Source: Fallopia convolvulus
Lineage: Eukaryota; Streptophyta; Magnoliopsida; Caryophyllales; Polygonaceae
NCBI GenBank assembly: GCA_964016875.1
Contig: OZ024737.1
Location: 34,845,683 to 34,909,682, forward strand
Direction of reading: 5' to 3'
Length of the DNA: 64,000 nt
Made by a program: the position numbers and the translations under genes. Position 1 is the stretch's first letter; the number at the start of each line of letters is the position of its first letter. Of the stretch, positions 22,991 through 33,777 are shown in pieces. Below the pieces are notes generated by a model, which ran no database searches, was not told the DNA's origin, and saw only the letters and a list, made by a program, of their open reading frames with translations.

Positions 22991-25439
22991 ACTACTAGAA
23001 AATATTCAATTGGCCACATTTAAACTTGTAGAAATTACCTACAACTTCTTAAGAGGTGTGGGTAAAAGTAACAGTTAAAAATGTTACAATGGATTGTGGT
23101 TTTATGGGGTGCGAGAAATCGGATAATTAACAATTAAAACTATGGCAAGTAACCACACTCATAACTATAAATATTTATTACAAATTTAAGTGTTGCAATT
23201 AATTTTGGAAGGGACTAACACTCATAATAAAAAAATCACATATTTTAGTGTTGCAACAGTTGAAATAAGTATAAATTTAAATAATTACATTTATTTAGAT
23301 ACAACTATTTAAAATGTGAGTAAATTTCTCTATGTGGGTGAATATTAATAAAACTAGAGGGTTGACCCCGTCCGTTGGACGGGATCAATATAATACTAAT
23401 TTGAAAATGTATATCAAATAAAATCTAAATTCTAATGCGATTTACATAATTGGTATCTTTTTATCTACTCAAAACTAATTGTCATTGGTTACAAATTAAA
23501 ATTAGTATTTTAATGTGAGTACTTAAAATAGCTAGCACATTTTCAGTAGAATAAATAACTATTATATGACTAACTAAATTCAACGTATATTAAGTCAAGT
23601 TATATCAAAGCTTCCACTCGTTACAACATTTGAAGAGTCTACTATTATGTACCACCAATTATTAGAATGAAATTTATAAACTCCTAATATAATACTAATA
23701 AATAAAACCATATTGAGGCTTAATGAAGTATGGTCACCAATAGTAGTATTCTTGTGTTTTTTTGTTTATTTTTTGATAGAATAGTCTATTACAACAATGA
23801 TGTTTATTGATAATTTTTTGTAGGTGTTATTCTACATATATGTACTTAAAATAAAGACATATTTTTGTATGGCTTGATAATTTGAAATTTTGTTTGTATT
23901 TTATTATTTAAAATGTAAGGATATTTAAGCTAGCAAAGACCACATAAAATTTTAACAATGTGGATGATAAGATTGAAATCTCTTTAATATTCAAATTTGT
24001 AGTTTATTAACTTTCTATAAAAATAACCTGAATTAATATTGCTCAAATATTATTAAATTGCTGAAATAATCATACATAGGTTTGTTATGAACATAAGATT
24101 GTAAAAATTGTATATTTCTCTTTAATATTGTTAAAATTGGTTAAACAATAGTATTAAGCTAAGAATTATATATTTCTCTTCTACTAGAATTGGTTAAACA
24201 ATATTTAACTAAACCCAAAAAATATATACAAATAGGCAAAACTAAATGTAAGCATTTATTGATATAAGAGGGAGAATTTTATATGGTGTAGTAAAGATAA
24301 AGAATTTATTTGTAATTTTTTTTATTTTCCAATATCAATCAATTTATCGAACATACAATTATTATTGCACATTTGCCTGCATTTTAATTAAATCAACATC
24401 AAATATGATATTCAAATTCCAACTAATAAATACAATCCTCTTTTAAAATTGTAAGGCTAGAATTGAACTTGCTTTACATTAATCACTTGGAAAAATTAAA
24501 ACCATATTCAAGAAACAATCACTAACACAACTTATGAAACTAATGAATCAATTTAGTTACAACTTATAACGGATCGGAACACTAAATTAAGAAATTGTAA
24601 ATCACACAAATTCAACAAGAACAAAATAAAAGTAGTTTGAAGCTTAATGAATATGGATCAGAGCATTAGATTTGGAGGAAGTCGCCAAACGGTTTCGCTT
24701 AACACCTTAAGCTTCTTGATATGTATACCTCGATCGAGAAGTGTGCAAATGAAGCTAATTAACTTGAAGATCCAAGGACAACAAATGACCGGCAGAGCTA
24801 AGTCGAGGAGCCGACGACCACGATTGAGATGGATGTGCTAGCGAAGCCAATAATGGCCTGGTCATGGTCTTTCGTTATACATTGAGGATCTAAAATTTAA
24901 GGATCGTAATTGACTTGGTCGTTTGGAGGTTGAGAATGGAGGAGACCCTGCCTGCGTGGGTTTGGAGGAGCCATGATAGATGGAAAGTTGGGAAATTAAC
25001 TTGACTATGTGGTTTATATGGAGTATGTAGAAGATAAGTAGTTTGATGGTTAAGCTCAAATTGATCGTGCGTACGTGATTTTGAAAATTTGCTAATAGAT
25101 AAAAACAAATAAGAAATTAAATTTTCTTTATCCATCTAAATAATGCGGGTGTGATTAATTTACGTATACTTCAAATTGTTAAATTCACGTACACATCTAA
25201 TCCAGCTATATAGCATGCGGCTGATATTATCTTACCATTTCAAGTGTAAACACTTTGGTGTGGGTTATATGTGCAACTACTATTTAAACGGTTGGAAATT
25301 TCTTTGTGCAATATTGCTACACTTGACCAACACCTCAAAATATTAAATAGGATATCCAACTAAATAAAGTGTTGAAAAATTATCCAATAATATTGTTTGT
25401 GGATTACTTGGGTGTGGACAAATCAAACTTTTCTAGTAG
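22991..25439. mobile_element. CACTA-like non-autonomous element
   Basis: Perfect 11-bp inverted termini CTACTAGAAAA (22992-23002) and TTTTCTAGTAG (25429-25439) match the CACTACTAGAAA type of plant CACTA elements, with the outermost bases changed. Subterminal GTGTTG(CAA) words recur at both ends, as is usual for the superfamily. No clean 3-bp target duplication is visible. It interrupts the RALF-like copy A, proving it inserted after the tandem duplication. No transposase is visible; the internal open frames are short. Confidence 0.65.
23353..23385 (-). mobile_element. Helitron 3' terminus nested in the CACTA-like element
   Basis: The minus strand reads a hairpin CCCGTCCAACGGACGGG, then a short spacer, then CTAGT followed by T. 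These are the 3' hallmarks of Helitrons. The 5' TC end was not located, so the extent is unknown; it lies towards higher coordinates. Confidence 0.6.
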
Positions 25440-25558
25440 CACGGTTGCTGGGCTTCTTGTGGCGTCCATTGAGCTAATTTTATGTGGTTGCCACTGCCCA
25501 CACTAGATATATAGTGCATCAATATGCGTGCAAGTGGAAACAACCCATGTGCCAGATT

Positions 25559-27225
25559 TATTGCCATAGGGATAGTAGTGCCTGTGATCCAAAACCAAAG
25601 GCTTATCTAAGACTTCTCCTTGTCAAAACTTTGTGAAGTTAGGCAACGAAAAGAGCAGCTTTGGGTAACAAATGTTTTGTACACTCATAGCTACTATACA
25701 CCCACAAATTCAACAACAAATCAAGAACTGGCAACTGATCCAATCTATTCATACATGCCATATATAGAGGCCGAGATGTTTTGATGAGAATGGGTCAAGG
25801 AATAAGATGTTGAGAGAGCCTTGGATGCGAAGAGGGCGGTTATCGCGCGATTGGTGGAGGGGGAGTTGAAGCTAGAGACCATCATCGCGAGATTTGTCAC
25901 AACTGGTGACAATTAAAATAAAAAGGGAGGAGAAAACATTGACTTACTTTGGACCTAGAAATCAAGAAATTTTGTGTTAGTTTCAGATGATACAAGTGAA
26001 ATAGATAAACTTAATAGAAAGTGAGATTGCCCAATCTGACCATAGACTATTTTTTTGGTCGAAATCTGACCATAGACTATGGGTTTGCTACACCTGTGCC
26101 TAAAAAATAATTTCCTTATTATAAAAAGTGCAAGACTTTTTAACATGGATAATTTTTTAGGCACAAATATAACAAGACCCTGTCTATTTGACTATTTTCT
26201 GTGTAAAGGGGATTTCAAGTCTCTTTTTTTTTTTTAATGAGGGACCCACCTTTGGTGGTAAATCTGGGTCCGTAAACTAGCCGGCAAAGCGCATGAACCA
26301 GGTAAACCGGCTTGCACCGACCGGCTCGACCTAGTAGTGGAGGAATGGTGAGACTTGGTATTTCAAGTCTCCTTGTTAGATGGATATTCTATTTATTTTT
26401 TTTATCACAAGGACGAAGACTAACTGACTAAGCCCGCACCTTCGTTAATTTGAATTCACCTACCAATTAAGCTATAAATTGAATGCTTAACTTGTCATTT
26501 TTACTTATTTGGTCTCGTTTTCGATTAAATAAATATATCATCGATCATCTGATACCTACCCGTGGTGTCGAAGTATGAAAGCAGGGTAGAAATTTTGGGA
26601 GAGATCTGAATTTGAGCAAATATCAAATTAAGTCACCATATTAAGATGGAACGAATTAAAAATTAGAGTAGAAACAGAGGCAAAAGTTGTAAGTACCTCC
26701 TGTGAATCTACACAGAAATTACTTTGGGCTTCCTCGGCAACGGTGGTAAGGATCGCAAGGACGATCTATCGGTGGCGTCGGACCGGGCGGCGCACCGCCA
26801 ACACAAGAGCTGTAACGAGGCTTGCAATTAAAAGTGGGTTCCTTGCGCATATCAGTACGATAAATGGGGAAGTTCGAAGTGTCATCAGCAAGAACTCGAC
26901 GTGTTGATGCGGATTCCCAAGTAGGAAACTGAGCTACGTCGTCATCACCGTACTCGAGCCGGCTCGAGAGGACGTAGTGATCAGCAACGGTGGAGGTAGC
27001 GTTGCCGACGTTGGATGGCACGGCTGTAGACGGCAACGGCTTGAGGAGGAGGAGTAAGACAAGGCAAAGGTAGGAACAAGAGACCACGGTTGCTGCTGGG
27101 CTTCTTGTGCGGTCCATTTCCATTGAGCTAATTTTATTTAATTTGCATCTACTTGCCACTGCCCACTAGATATATAGTGCATCATCGCTTGTGCGTGCAA
27201 GTGGAAACAACCCATGTGCCAGTGT
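25559..27225. repeat. Tandem duplication, copy B (intact RALF-like unit)
   Basis: A head-to-tail copy of 17455-25558. The junction near 25558 joins the promoter-side end of copy A (CCCATGTGCCAG) to the distal end of copy B. It lacks the LINE, hAT-like and CACTA-like insertions. It has its own extra sequence at about 26220-26500, including a T-rich run followed by CCGGC-rich text of unknown origin. Confidence 0.75.
26719..27123 (-). CDS. Secreted RALF-like peptide precursor
   Basis: This encodes a 134-residue precursor. Residues about 11-34 form a hydrophobic signal peptide (CLVLLLLLKPLPSTA), so the product should enter the secretory pathway. RRVL at 75-78 matches the RRxL site cleaved by the S1P protease in many RALF precursors. 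The tail has four cysteines (100, 107, 123, 129) in the pattern C-x6-C-x15-C-x5-C; the last pair (CDPYHRC) has RALF spacing (CSAITRC). The first pair is closer than usual and the YISY motif is absent, so this is a divergent RALF-like peptide or another four-Cys peptide. An upstream in-frame ATG at 27159 exists, but copy A conserves only the start used here. It is divergent to the receptor kinase at 31047. Confidence 0.65.
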   Translation of the reverse strand: MEMDRTRSPAATVVSCSYLCLVLLLLLKPLPSTAVPSNVGNATSTVADHYVLSSRLEYGDDDVAQFPTWESASTRRVLADDTSNFPIYRTDMRKEPTFNCKPRYSSCVGGAPPGPTPPIDRPCDPYHRCRGSPK

Positions 27226-27762
27226 GATAATTTAAATAATTAGCCAGATAAAAACAATAAAGTGACTATAAGACAACAAAAAAATAAAATAAAATAAAGA
27301 GAACCAAGCAGACCAAACTATTAAAGCCAAAATGACACACTCACTCAATGGAAACGAGAGCATATTGAGTGGAATTTTCTCGGTACTAAGTTTGCAAAAC
27401 TAACCATCCATAGGTAAAAAACAATCAATGTTATATTATATATCTCACAATCAATTTCATTTACACAATTCTCATACTCTCTTATTTCTCTCTAATACTT
27501 CCTTTCCTAATCTTTTCCAAAAATAATAAATCAGGTTGAAATTCAAAATTTTCACAAATCACTTCACCAAAAGCAATGTATTGGATGAACGAGACCAATG
27601 TGAGGTCAAGTGCAACTATTGTCGCACGAGGTATAGATGGTTGTCGGGTGAAGGTTATGGCACCGTGACTCATCATTTAAAGAAAAAACACGATATCCAC
27701 CTTAGGTAAGTAGTCAAGGGGTTCCATATTGAAGATAAGAGAACTACGTGGGTTTTGATTCC
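27226..27762. other. Intergenic stretch, nothing recognised
   Basis: AT-rich sequence between the RALF-like promoter and a decayed retroelement ORF. Short frames without known motifs. Confidence 0.5.
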
Positions 27763-27864
27763 TCTATTATCCTGAGAGGGTACGTAGGCTAATTAATATC
27801 AAGTTCAAGCCTTTCTTCACCCAACTCTTCTATTATCCTGAGAGGGTACGTAGGCTAATTAATA
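27763..27864 (+). repeat. Direct repeat of about 33 bp
   Basis: The segment beginning CTATTATCCTGAGAGGGTAC and ending CTAATTAAT occurs twice, about 67 bp apart, at the left edge of the decayed retroelement ORF. This is a small tandem duplication. Confidence 0.7.
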
Positions 27865-29228
27865 ATAATAATGTGGGTGTCTTTCCCACTAATATTGTTC
27901 GACCTTTGAATGGTGTTAAATTGCTTGGTGGTCCGGTCAGTTCAAATTCTGTTTTAGTGGAGAGCTTGTGATCCAGAGGGTGATCAAGATCATTATGCTT
28001 ATGGATAAAGTTGTTAAGCTTAATGATCCTCAACGTGAGTTGTTGTCACTTAGGGCATGTACCGAAGTTTCTAAACTCTACTTTGCTTTGCGTACTTGTC
28101 TTTCTGGTATTTTTGAGGTGGCTCAGCGCAAATATAATGGAGCACTTCAATCTTCCTTGGAGCGCATTGTTACTTCTTCGGGACCTGGGTTTGGCGATTG
28201 GCAATGGCGACTTGCCACTTTACCTTTTGCGTTTGGAGGTCTTGTTGTTTATTATGCAATTGATGTTCGCCATTATACTTTTCTTTCTTCTCGGTTACAA
28301 TCTGTTGGTTTGCAAACAAAGCTTCTTCAGAATGCTGACATTGTTGGTCTTGGTCATGCCTTTAATGATATGTTGAGTCTTTTTAATAGAAATGTGGATT
28401 AATGTGACTTCTTAAGTAATCCTAGTGAGGTCACTGCCCCTAAACTCATGAAGAAATTGACAGATATATATTTCACAAAGGTTACTGCTTCTGCAGAATC
28501 CACTTTTTCTTTATCTCCTCGACAATCGACATTGTGGAAATCGCAATAGGGAGATCATACCTCTATTTGGCTTCGGGCGGTCCCCATCTCGGTTTGGGAC
28601 AAACGATGAATGCTAAGACTTACCGTCGTGTGTTGTGTTATCGGTTGGGTGTTCTTTGTTCTCTATTTCGACACCATGCTCTGCTTGCTCTAGGTTTTTA
28701 ATGGGGATATCTTTGGTGATCATGCGGTGTCGTGTGCTGGTATTGTAGGTACTAAACATCGACATAATCTTGTTCGGGGTTTGATATTTGTTATCGGTCT
28801 GGGATTTCTGCAAGGAGAGAGGTTGATATTGGACTGTCTGACAGAAACGACGGGGCTCTCCGACCTGCACATGTGTTACTCTATTCTTGCGATCGAGGTC
28901 GTGATGTATGTGCTGACTTGACAAAATATTCTCCTTTAACACAATCCGGTTTGTCTGACTTTGTTCCGGGATGAGTTGTGGTTGATGCGACTAATTAAAA
29001 GAGGGTCAAGTACGAAGCTAGTTGTTGGGCTTTTGGTTATGATTTTCTTCCTTTCTCCTTTTCTTCTATGGGGGAACTGGATAAGGATATTGTAGCGCTG
29101 CTGATGCGAGTTCAACAATTTTCTATGACTCAAGACATTGGGGCTCGTGTTGTTACTCATATCTTCACCAGAATAGGCTTTGCTATAGCTAGATGACTGG
29201 GGCCCAGATTGTATCTCGACTTCCATTA
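27830..29228 (+). pseudogene. Decayed C-terminal part of a plant retroelement RT-type protein
   Basis: Frame-shifted plus-strand text carries blocks in the order known from a widespread plant protein family downstream of an RT domain. These are RPLNGVKLLGGPVSS, LNDPQRELLSLRAC, SSGPGFGDWQWRLATLPFAFGG, FGDHAVSCAGIVGTKHRHNLVR, PADMLLYS-like and DLTG-like traces, KRVKYEASC, and SFSSMGELDKDIVALL. An undamaged stretch spans 27968-28402; elsewhere there are many stops. The RT itself is absent. The assignment rests on remembered motifs, so it should be searched. Confidence 0.6.
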
Positions 29229-29467
29229 ATTTTATGTAACTTGTTTAATTTTTTAAGTTTTTATAATAATAATAATAATTTGATTGACATTGTAAGTTAT
29301 TTTTATAATAATAATAATAATATAGATAAAAAAAATTAACATAGAGAATCTGGTGAAGTTGAAGTAGAAAAGCTTAGAAAAAATGATTTTTTATTTTTTA
29401 TTTTGACAAAAGTTATAGAAAATTTATTAGAAATACCTTGGCATAAATTTGATGCGCATCGTAGGCC

Positions 29468-29547
29468 CACGGTGGCCCATCCATCATGTGTAAGAAAATG
29501 TTGTGGGTGATTTTGTGGGTGATTGGATGGGCCACCGTCGTTTGAGG
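29468..29547. repeat. Inverted repeat (hairpin)
   Basis: CGGTGGCCCATCCA (near 29470) is mirrored by TGGATGGGCCACCG (near 29525-29540) around a loop of about 45 bp, itself containing a GTGGGTGATT direct repeat. Likely the arms of an old small transposon. Confidence 0.55.
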
Positions 29548-29568
29548 TGTGTCACTGAGTTACTAGTA

Positions 29569-29799
29569 AATGTAGAGATAATGTTACTAATTTTAATTGT
29601 TATGGATTGGATTTGTGTATGAAATCACCCACAATATTATCTCTACATTGTACGGGAACAAGACTAGTTACTAGTACGAGAACAAGACTAGTTACTAGTA
29701 AATGGTAATAGGCCAGATCACAACTTTCACAGCCTAGTTAGTCATAACAACCTTTTCATACACACATCCAATCCATAATTAACTCCTTATCTCTACATT
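29569..29799. mobile_element. Fold-back/MITE-like element
   Basis: The left arm AATGTAGAGATAATG...TATGGATTGGATTTGTGTATGA matches the reverse complement of the right arm ending TTATCTCTACATT. In the centre, GGAACAAGACTAGTTACTAGTA occurs twice in tandem (about 29653-29700). Non-coding; family not assigned. Confidence 0.6.
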
Positions 29800-29829
29800 A
29801 TTAAAAATGGTCCTTAAACTTGTATCACA

Positions 29830-30685
29830 TGGCAATAGAGTGTTAAACGGGTCGGTCAAGTCGGGTTCGATCGTAACAGGTCACTAATTAAATCGGGTCG
29901 GATTATTATGGGTTGTCGGACAGATCGGGTCGACCTAACAAGTCAAGAAAATTGATTTTTTACAATTATTAAAATATTTTTTATTTAAAAAATGATATTT
30001 AATAATAAATCTATTATTTTTATATATTTTAATAATTAAATATATTATAGTTTTCAAAATATATTATATATTCTTAAAATATAAAAATTGGGTCAACCCA
30101 ACGGTTTTTTCGGGTTTGAACCCTACGGGTTTCGGATCTATCTGGTTCGGTTTATTTTGGGTTTCGGGTTCAAATTTTCGGGTCTTGACCCTAAATTTTT
30201 CGGGTGGTTCGGGTCGGTTTTTCGGATCGGGTCAGCTTTTGACAGCTCTACATGGCAGTGACCTGTCAATCGGGTCGGACGGGTTCGGGTTCGGTTATTT
30301 TGTGTTCGATTTAAATCGGGTTCGGTTTCGTTATGGGTTACGGGTCAATCGACTCGGGTTGTAGCAGGTTTTCGGTCGGATCGGATTGACCAGAGGATCT
30401 AAAATATCTTTTTTTATTATTATTAAAAGCAATTTTTAATTAAATAATAATATTTAATGATAATTTATTATTTTCATTTATTTTAATAATAAAATATATT
30501 AGTTTTCAAAATAAATTTAAAAAGTCTATAAATATACTAAATCGGTCAATTCAACGGATTTCGGGTTCAATGAGGTTCGGTTGATTTCGGGTTTCGGGTT
30601 CGAATTTTCGAATCTTAACTCTAAAATTTTCGGACAGTTCGAATCGGTTAACAAGTTAGGTCAGATTTTGACAACTCTACCTGTA
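29830..30685 (+). repeat. Two tandem copies of a GGGTTCGGG-rich repeat
   Basis: Two units of about 420 bp (29830-30255 and 30256-30685). Each begins with CGGGTCGG/CGGGTTCGG text, runs through a very AT-rich core with TTTTCAAAATA, and ends with TTTCGGGTTCGAATTTTCG-like text and TTTTGACA(G/A)CTCTAC. Related low-complexity sequence lies in the opposite sense at 35095-35815. No coding content. Confidence 0.65.
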
Positions 30686-31046
30686 ATAACTTAAATATAA
30701 AAATAATATTTAAATTATTCCTTACATTAAATTTATTAAATCAGACTAAAAAATAATAATTTAATTAAAAACATTCATACTAGAATTTGTTGAGTTCACT
30801 GTTGAAAAAGTCCAAATTGATCACCCCATAGTCTTCCAAAAGTCTTTGGATGTCTCTCACAATAGGAAAAGTCTTTGGAGGTCTCATACGATAATTAGGT
30901 ATCATCGGCACTAGCTATCATCCGTGTTTATTGCGCTAACCATTAATCTCCACTTCTGAAAAAAAATCTTCATAGCCTCCACTATACCGATCACCTGCTT
31001 TTGAATATTATGTTTTGTTAGGCCAGGAAGACTACCAATTTAAGCA
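30686..31046 (+). promoter_or_regulatory. Upstream region of the receptor kinase gene
   Basis: About 360 bp between the repeat pair and the ATG at 31047. No clear TATA box or other element was identified. CTCTCACAATAGG and GGTCTCATACG near 30855-30890 are unremarkable. Confidence 0.35.
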
Positions 31047-33750
31047 ATGAATCCCATCGCCGTAGCCGGCTGTTCGATCGTCCACATCCTCCTTCTCGCA
31101 TCTCTAACCGCCGCCTACGACAACTACCTCCTCAGGTGCGGTGCGTCCGCGGCTACCGGCACCACGACCGGCTCTTGGGACGGTCGAACGTGGCAATCAG
31201 ACAACTACCCAACCTTCTCCACCAAATTCAACTCCACCATCTCTGCCATCACCACCGCCACCTCCCCGGGAACCCCCTTCTCCACAGCCCGCATCTTCAA
31301 CTCCAGCTTCACCTACTCATTCCCGGTTTCTCCCGGCCCCAAATTCATCCGCCTCTTCTTCAACCCGACCCCTTCTGCCTACACCTCCGGCTCCTTCTCT
31401 CTCCTTGCCACCGATGCCTACCTCACCGTCCAATCCAGCTCCCACCACACTCTCCTCCGCAACTTCAGCGCCTCTTCCTTCAACTGCTCCACCAACAATT
31501 ACTTCTTCAAAGAGTTCCTCGTCCATATCGCCGATTCCGTCCTCCAACTCACCTTCATTCCAACAAGCTCATTCGCCTTCGTCAACGGCATCGAGGTCGT
31601 CTCCGTCCCCGAAACCCTCTACATCAACAACCCTGCGGCCCCGAAAAACGTTGATCAGCCGATGATGACCCCATCCGTCCTTGGAAACTCCAAAGGACTC
31701 GAGACCGCTTACAGAGTGAACGTTGGTGGGAATGAGGTCAGCTTAAGTCAAGACAGCGGCGGTATGTCCCGGACGTGGGTGAATGACGAGCCGTACTTGG
31801 GTGATTTCCATGGGGAAAAAGGGTTTTACGATAGTGATCGGGCGATCAAGTACACTCGGGCAACTCCGAACTACAGCGCCCCTGTGCAAGTTTACGAGAC
31901 AATGAGATGGATGGGGAATCAATTAAGTATTGATGAGAGGAAGAGGGTTAACGTAACCTGGAATTTCCAAGTGGACTTGGGATTTCAATACCTTGTGAGA
32001 CTGCACTGGTGTGAGATCTCTTCGATTGTTGATTTCATCGGCTTCAGAGTCTTTGATGTTTATCTCAACTACATGTTGGCAGATGGAACTGTCGATATTT
32101 ACGATCGGGCCAAGGGCAGCTACACGGCCATCTACAATGATTATTTAGTCTACATGGATGGCGTTGAGAACAGCAGGGGTGTCCTCCCACTTTCGATGCA
32201 CATAAGTACTCATCAACGTTACAAGTATGTAATTAGTTGCTCCACACAATTGTTTTTCGATCTTGTTTGATTATACTTTTGAAATCTTGGACTAATTATG
32301 TAATTAAGCATGTAGGTTCAACGATATATTGCTAAACGGATTGGAGATATTTAAAATAAGCGGATTGGATGGAAGTCTCGGAGTAGCACTGAATCCCCGT
32401 TGTCCGGCTGTCATAGCTCCAATTAAATTAGCACCACCCAAATCATCAGCCTCCCACACCGTCCCCATCATCGTTGGTGTCATCGCCGGAGCAATCGTCT
32501 TCGCTTTCCTCATCTACCTATTAGTCTTCCGACGAAAGAAACTGTGGAAAGCGTTATCTGCAGAAACCACCTCAACCAAGTCAAACTCATCCCTACCGAC
32601 CCATCTATGCCGACACTTCACCCTGGCAGAGATCAGACTTGCCACGTCATACTTCAGCGACTCGCTCATCATTGGCCACGGTGGGTTCGGCAACGTCTAC
32701 AAAGGCACCGTTCACACAGAGGCCGCCGGGCCCACCACAGTCGCCATCAAGCGGCTCAACCCGCTCTCAAACCAGGGCGCGGCCGAGTTCAAGACGGAGA
32801 TCGAGCTACTCTCCAAACTCCGCCACGTCAACCTCGTCTCCCTCATCGGATACTGTGACGATGCAGGGGAGATGATCCTCGTGTACGAGTACATGTCCCG
32901 TGGCACCCTCCGGGACCACCTTTACCCTGACTCCAACGCGCAGCTGCTTTCGTGGTGCGGGCGCCTCAGGGCCTGCATTGGAGCAGCGCGTGGCCTCCAC
33001 TACCTCCACACCGGGACCCACCGAATGATCATCCACCGCGACGTCAAGTCAACCAACATTCTGCTAGACGAGGGGTGGGCTGCCAAGGTGTCGGACTTTG
33101 GGCTCTCGAAGCTGGGGCCCTCGGGAGGCGAGCTCGACGTCAGCCACGTCAGCACCGCGGTGAAAGGGAGCTTCGGGTACGTGGACCCGGAGTACTACCG
33201 TCGCCAGCAGCTGACGGAGAAGTCCGACGTGTACTCGTTCGGGGTGGTGCTGTTCGAGGTGCTGTGTGGCAGGGCCGCCGTGAACCCGAGCCTGCCCAAG
33301 GAGCAAGTCAACCTTCGGATTTGGGCGAGGAGGAATCTGATGAGTGGGACCCTGGACGCAATCGTGGACCCCACAATGAAGGATCAGATTGTGCCCGGGT
33401 GTTTGAAAAAGTTCGGGGAGGTAGCGGAGAGCTGTGTTCGGGATGAAGGAGCATTCAGGCCGTCCATGGCGGACGTGATTGGGGGGCTGGAGTTGGCTCT
33501 CCAGTTACAGGTGGAGTCTTCGGCGAAAACTACTGGAGATGACAAATATACCCCTGATGAAGTATTTCAGCCTAGTAACATTAGGTCTCCGACTACGGAT
33601 GCAAGTGTTAGTCTGATTAAAAGCTCGGGAGAAAGCAGCTGGACGAGTAATTTTAGCTCCACGTCCAGGTTGTTCAGTAGCACTACTTCAGAGGGTTATG
33701 GCGAATCACCTGCTGTGTTCTCACAAATCTTCACGCCAGAAGGGCGATGA
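31047..33750 (+). CDS. CrRLK1L (FERONIA-like) malectin receptor kinase, two exons
   Basis: Exons 31047-32224 and 32316-33750, joined by GTATGT...TGTAG, give 870 residues. Order: signal peptide 1-22, extracellular malectin-like region about 25-410, transmembrane helix about 442-464, juxtamembrane LCRHFTLAEIRLAT, Ser/Thr kinase about 507-785. The kinase has GHGGFGNVYKG, VAIK (Lys538), HRDVKSTNILLD (Asp635), DFGLSK (Asp653) and the family-specific GSFGYVDPEYYRRQQL activation segment, so it looks catalytically competent. Members sit in the plasma membrane and bind RALF peptides to control growth, wall integrity or fertilisation. The 91-bp intron at the end of the malectin region (RYK/FNDILLNG) is unusual, as most relatives I know are intronless. 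Exact paralogue assignment is not possible here. Confidence 0.95.
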
Positions 33751-33777
33751 GATATTTAATGATGATTATTATTGCTA

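Larger units (their letters stand above)
22660..25469 (-). pseudogene. RALF-like peptide gene copy A, split by a CACTA-like insertion
   Basis: The minus strand starts at ATG 25469 (MDATRSPATV), and the rest of the gene lies at about 22660-22990. Between them is a 2.45-kb insertion. Compared with the intact copy, the segment encoding the last two cysteines (RPCDPYHRC) is missing or unrecognisable near 22660-22700, and several bases are lost. The conserved start without the upstream ATG supports the start chosen for copy B. Confidence 0.75.
17455..25558. repeat. Tandem duplication, copy A (RALF-like unit, disrupted)
   Basis: After removal of later insertions this matches 25559-27225 in order: the CCAAAACCAA block near 17487, CATGCCATATATAG near 17768, ATTTTGTGTTAGTTTCAGAT near 17970, AAAAGTTGTAAG near 21898, then the RALF-like gene copy. 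Insertions in this copy are a LINE (18170-21647), an hAT-like element (21914-22592) and a CACTA-like element (22991-25439). Copy B provides an empty site for the first two. Confidence 0.8.

Noticed and set aside
27124..27159. Upstream ATG of the RALF-like gene at 27159
   Set aside because: The paralogous copy A conserves the ATG at the position of 27123 but not the upstream one, and the shorter start gives a normal signal peptide.
31136..31665. Two overlapping open frames of over 170 codons inside the receptor kinase first exon
   Set aside because: They are alternate frames of GC-rich codons in a well-supported malectin-domain exon and have Pro/Ser/His-rich low-complexity products.
32952..33446. 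164-codon open frame within the kinase domain
   Set aside because: Alternate frame of the kinase exon with no domain.
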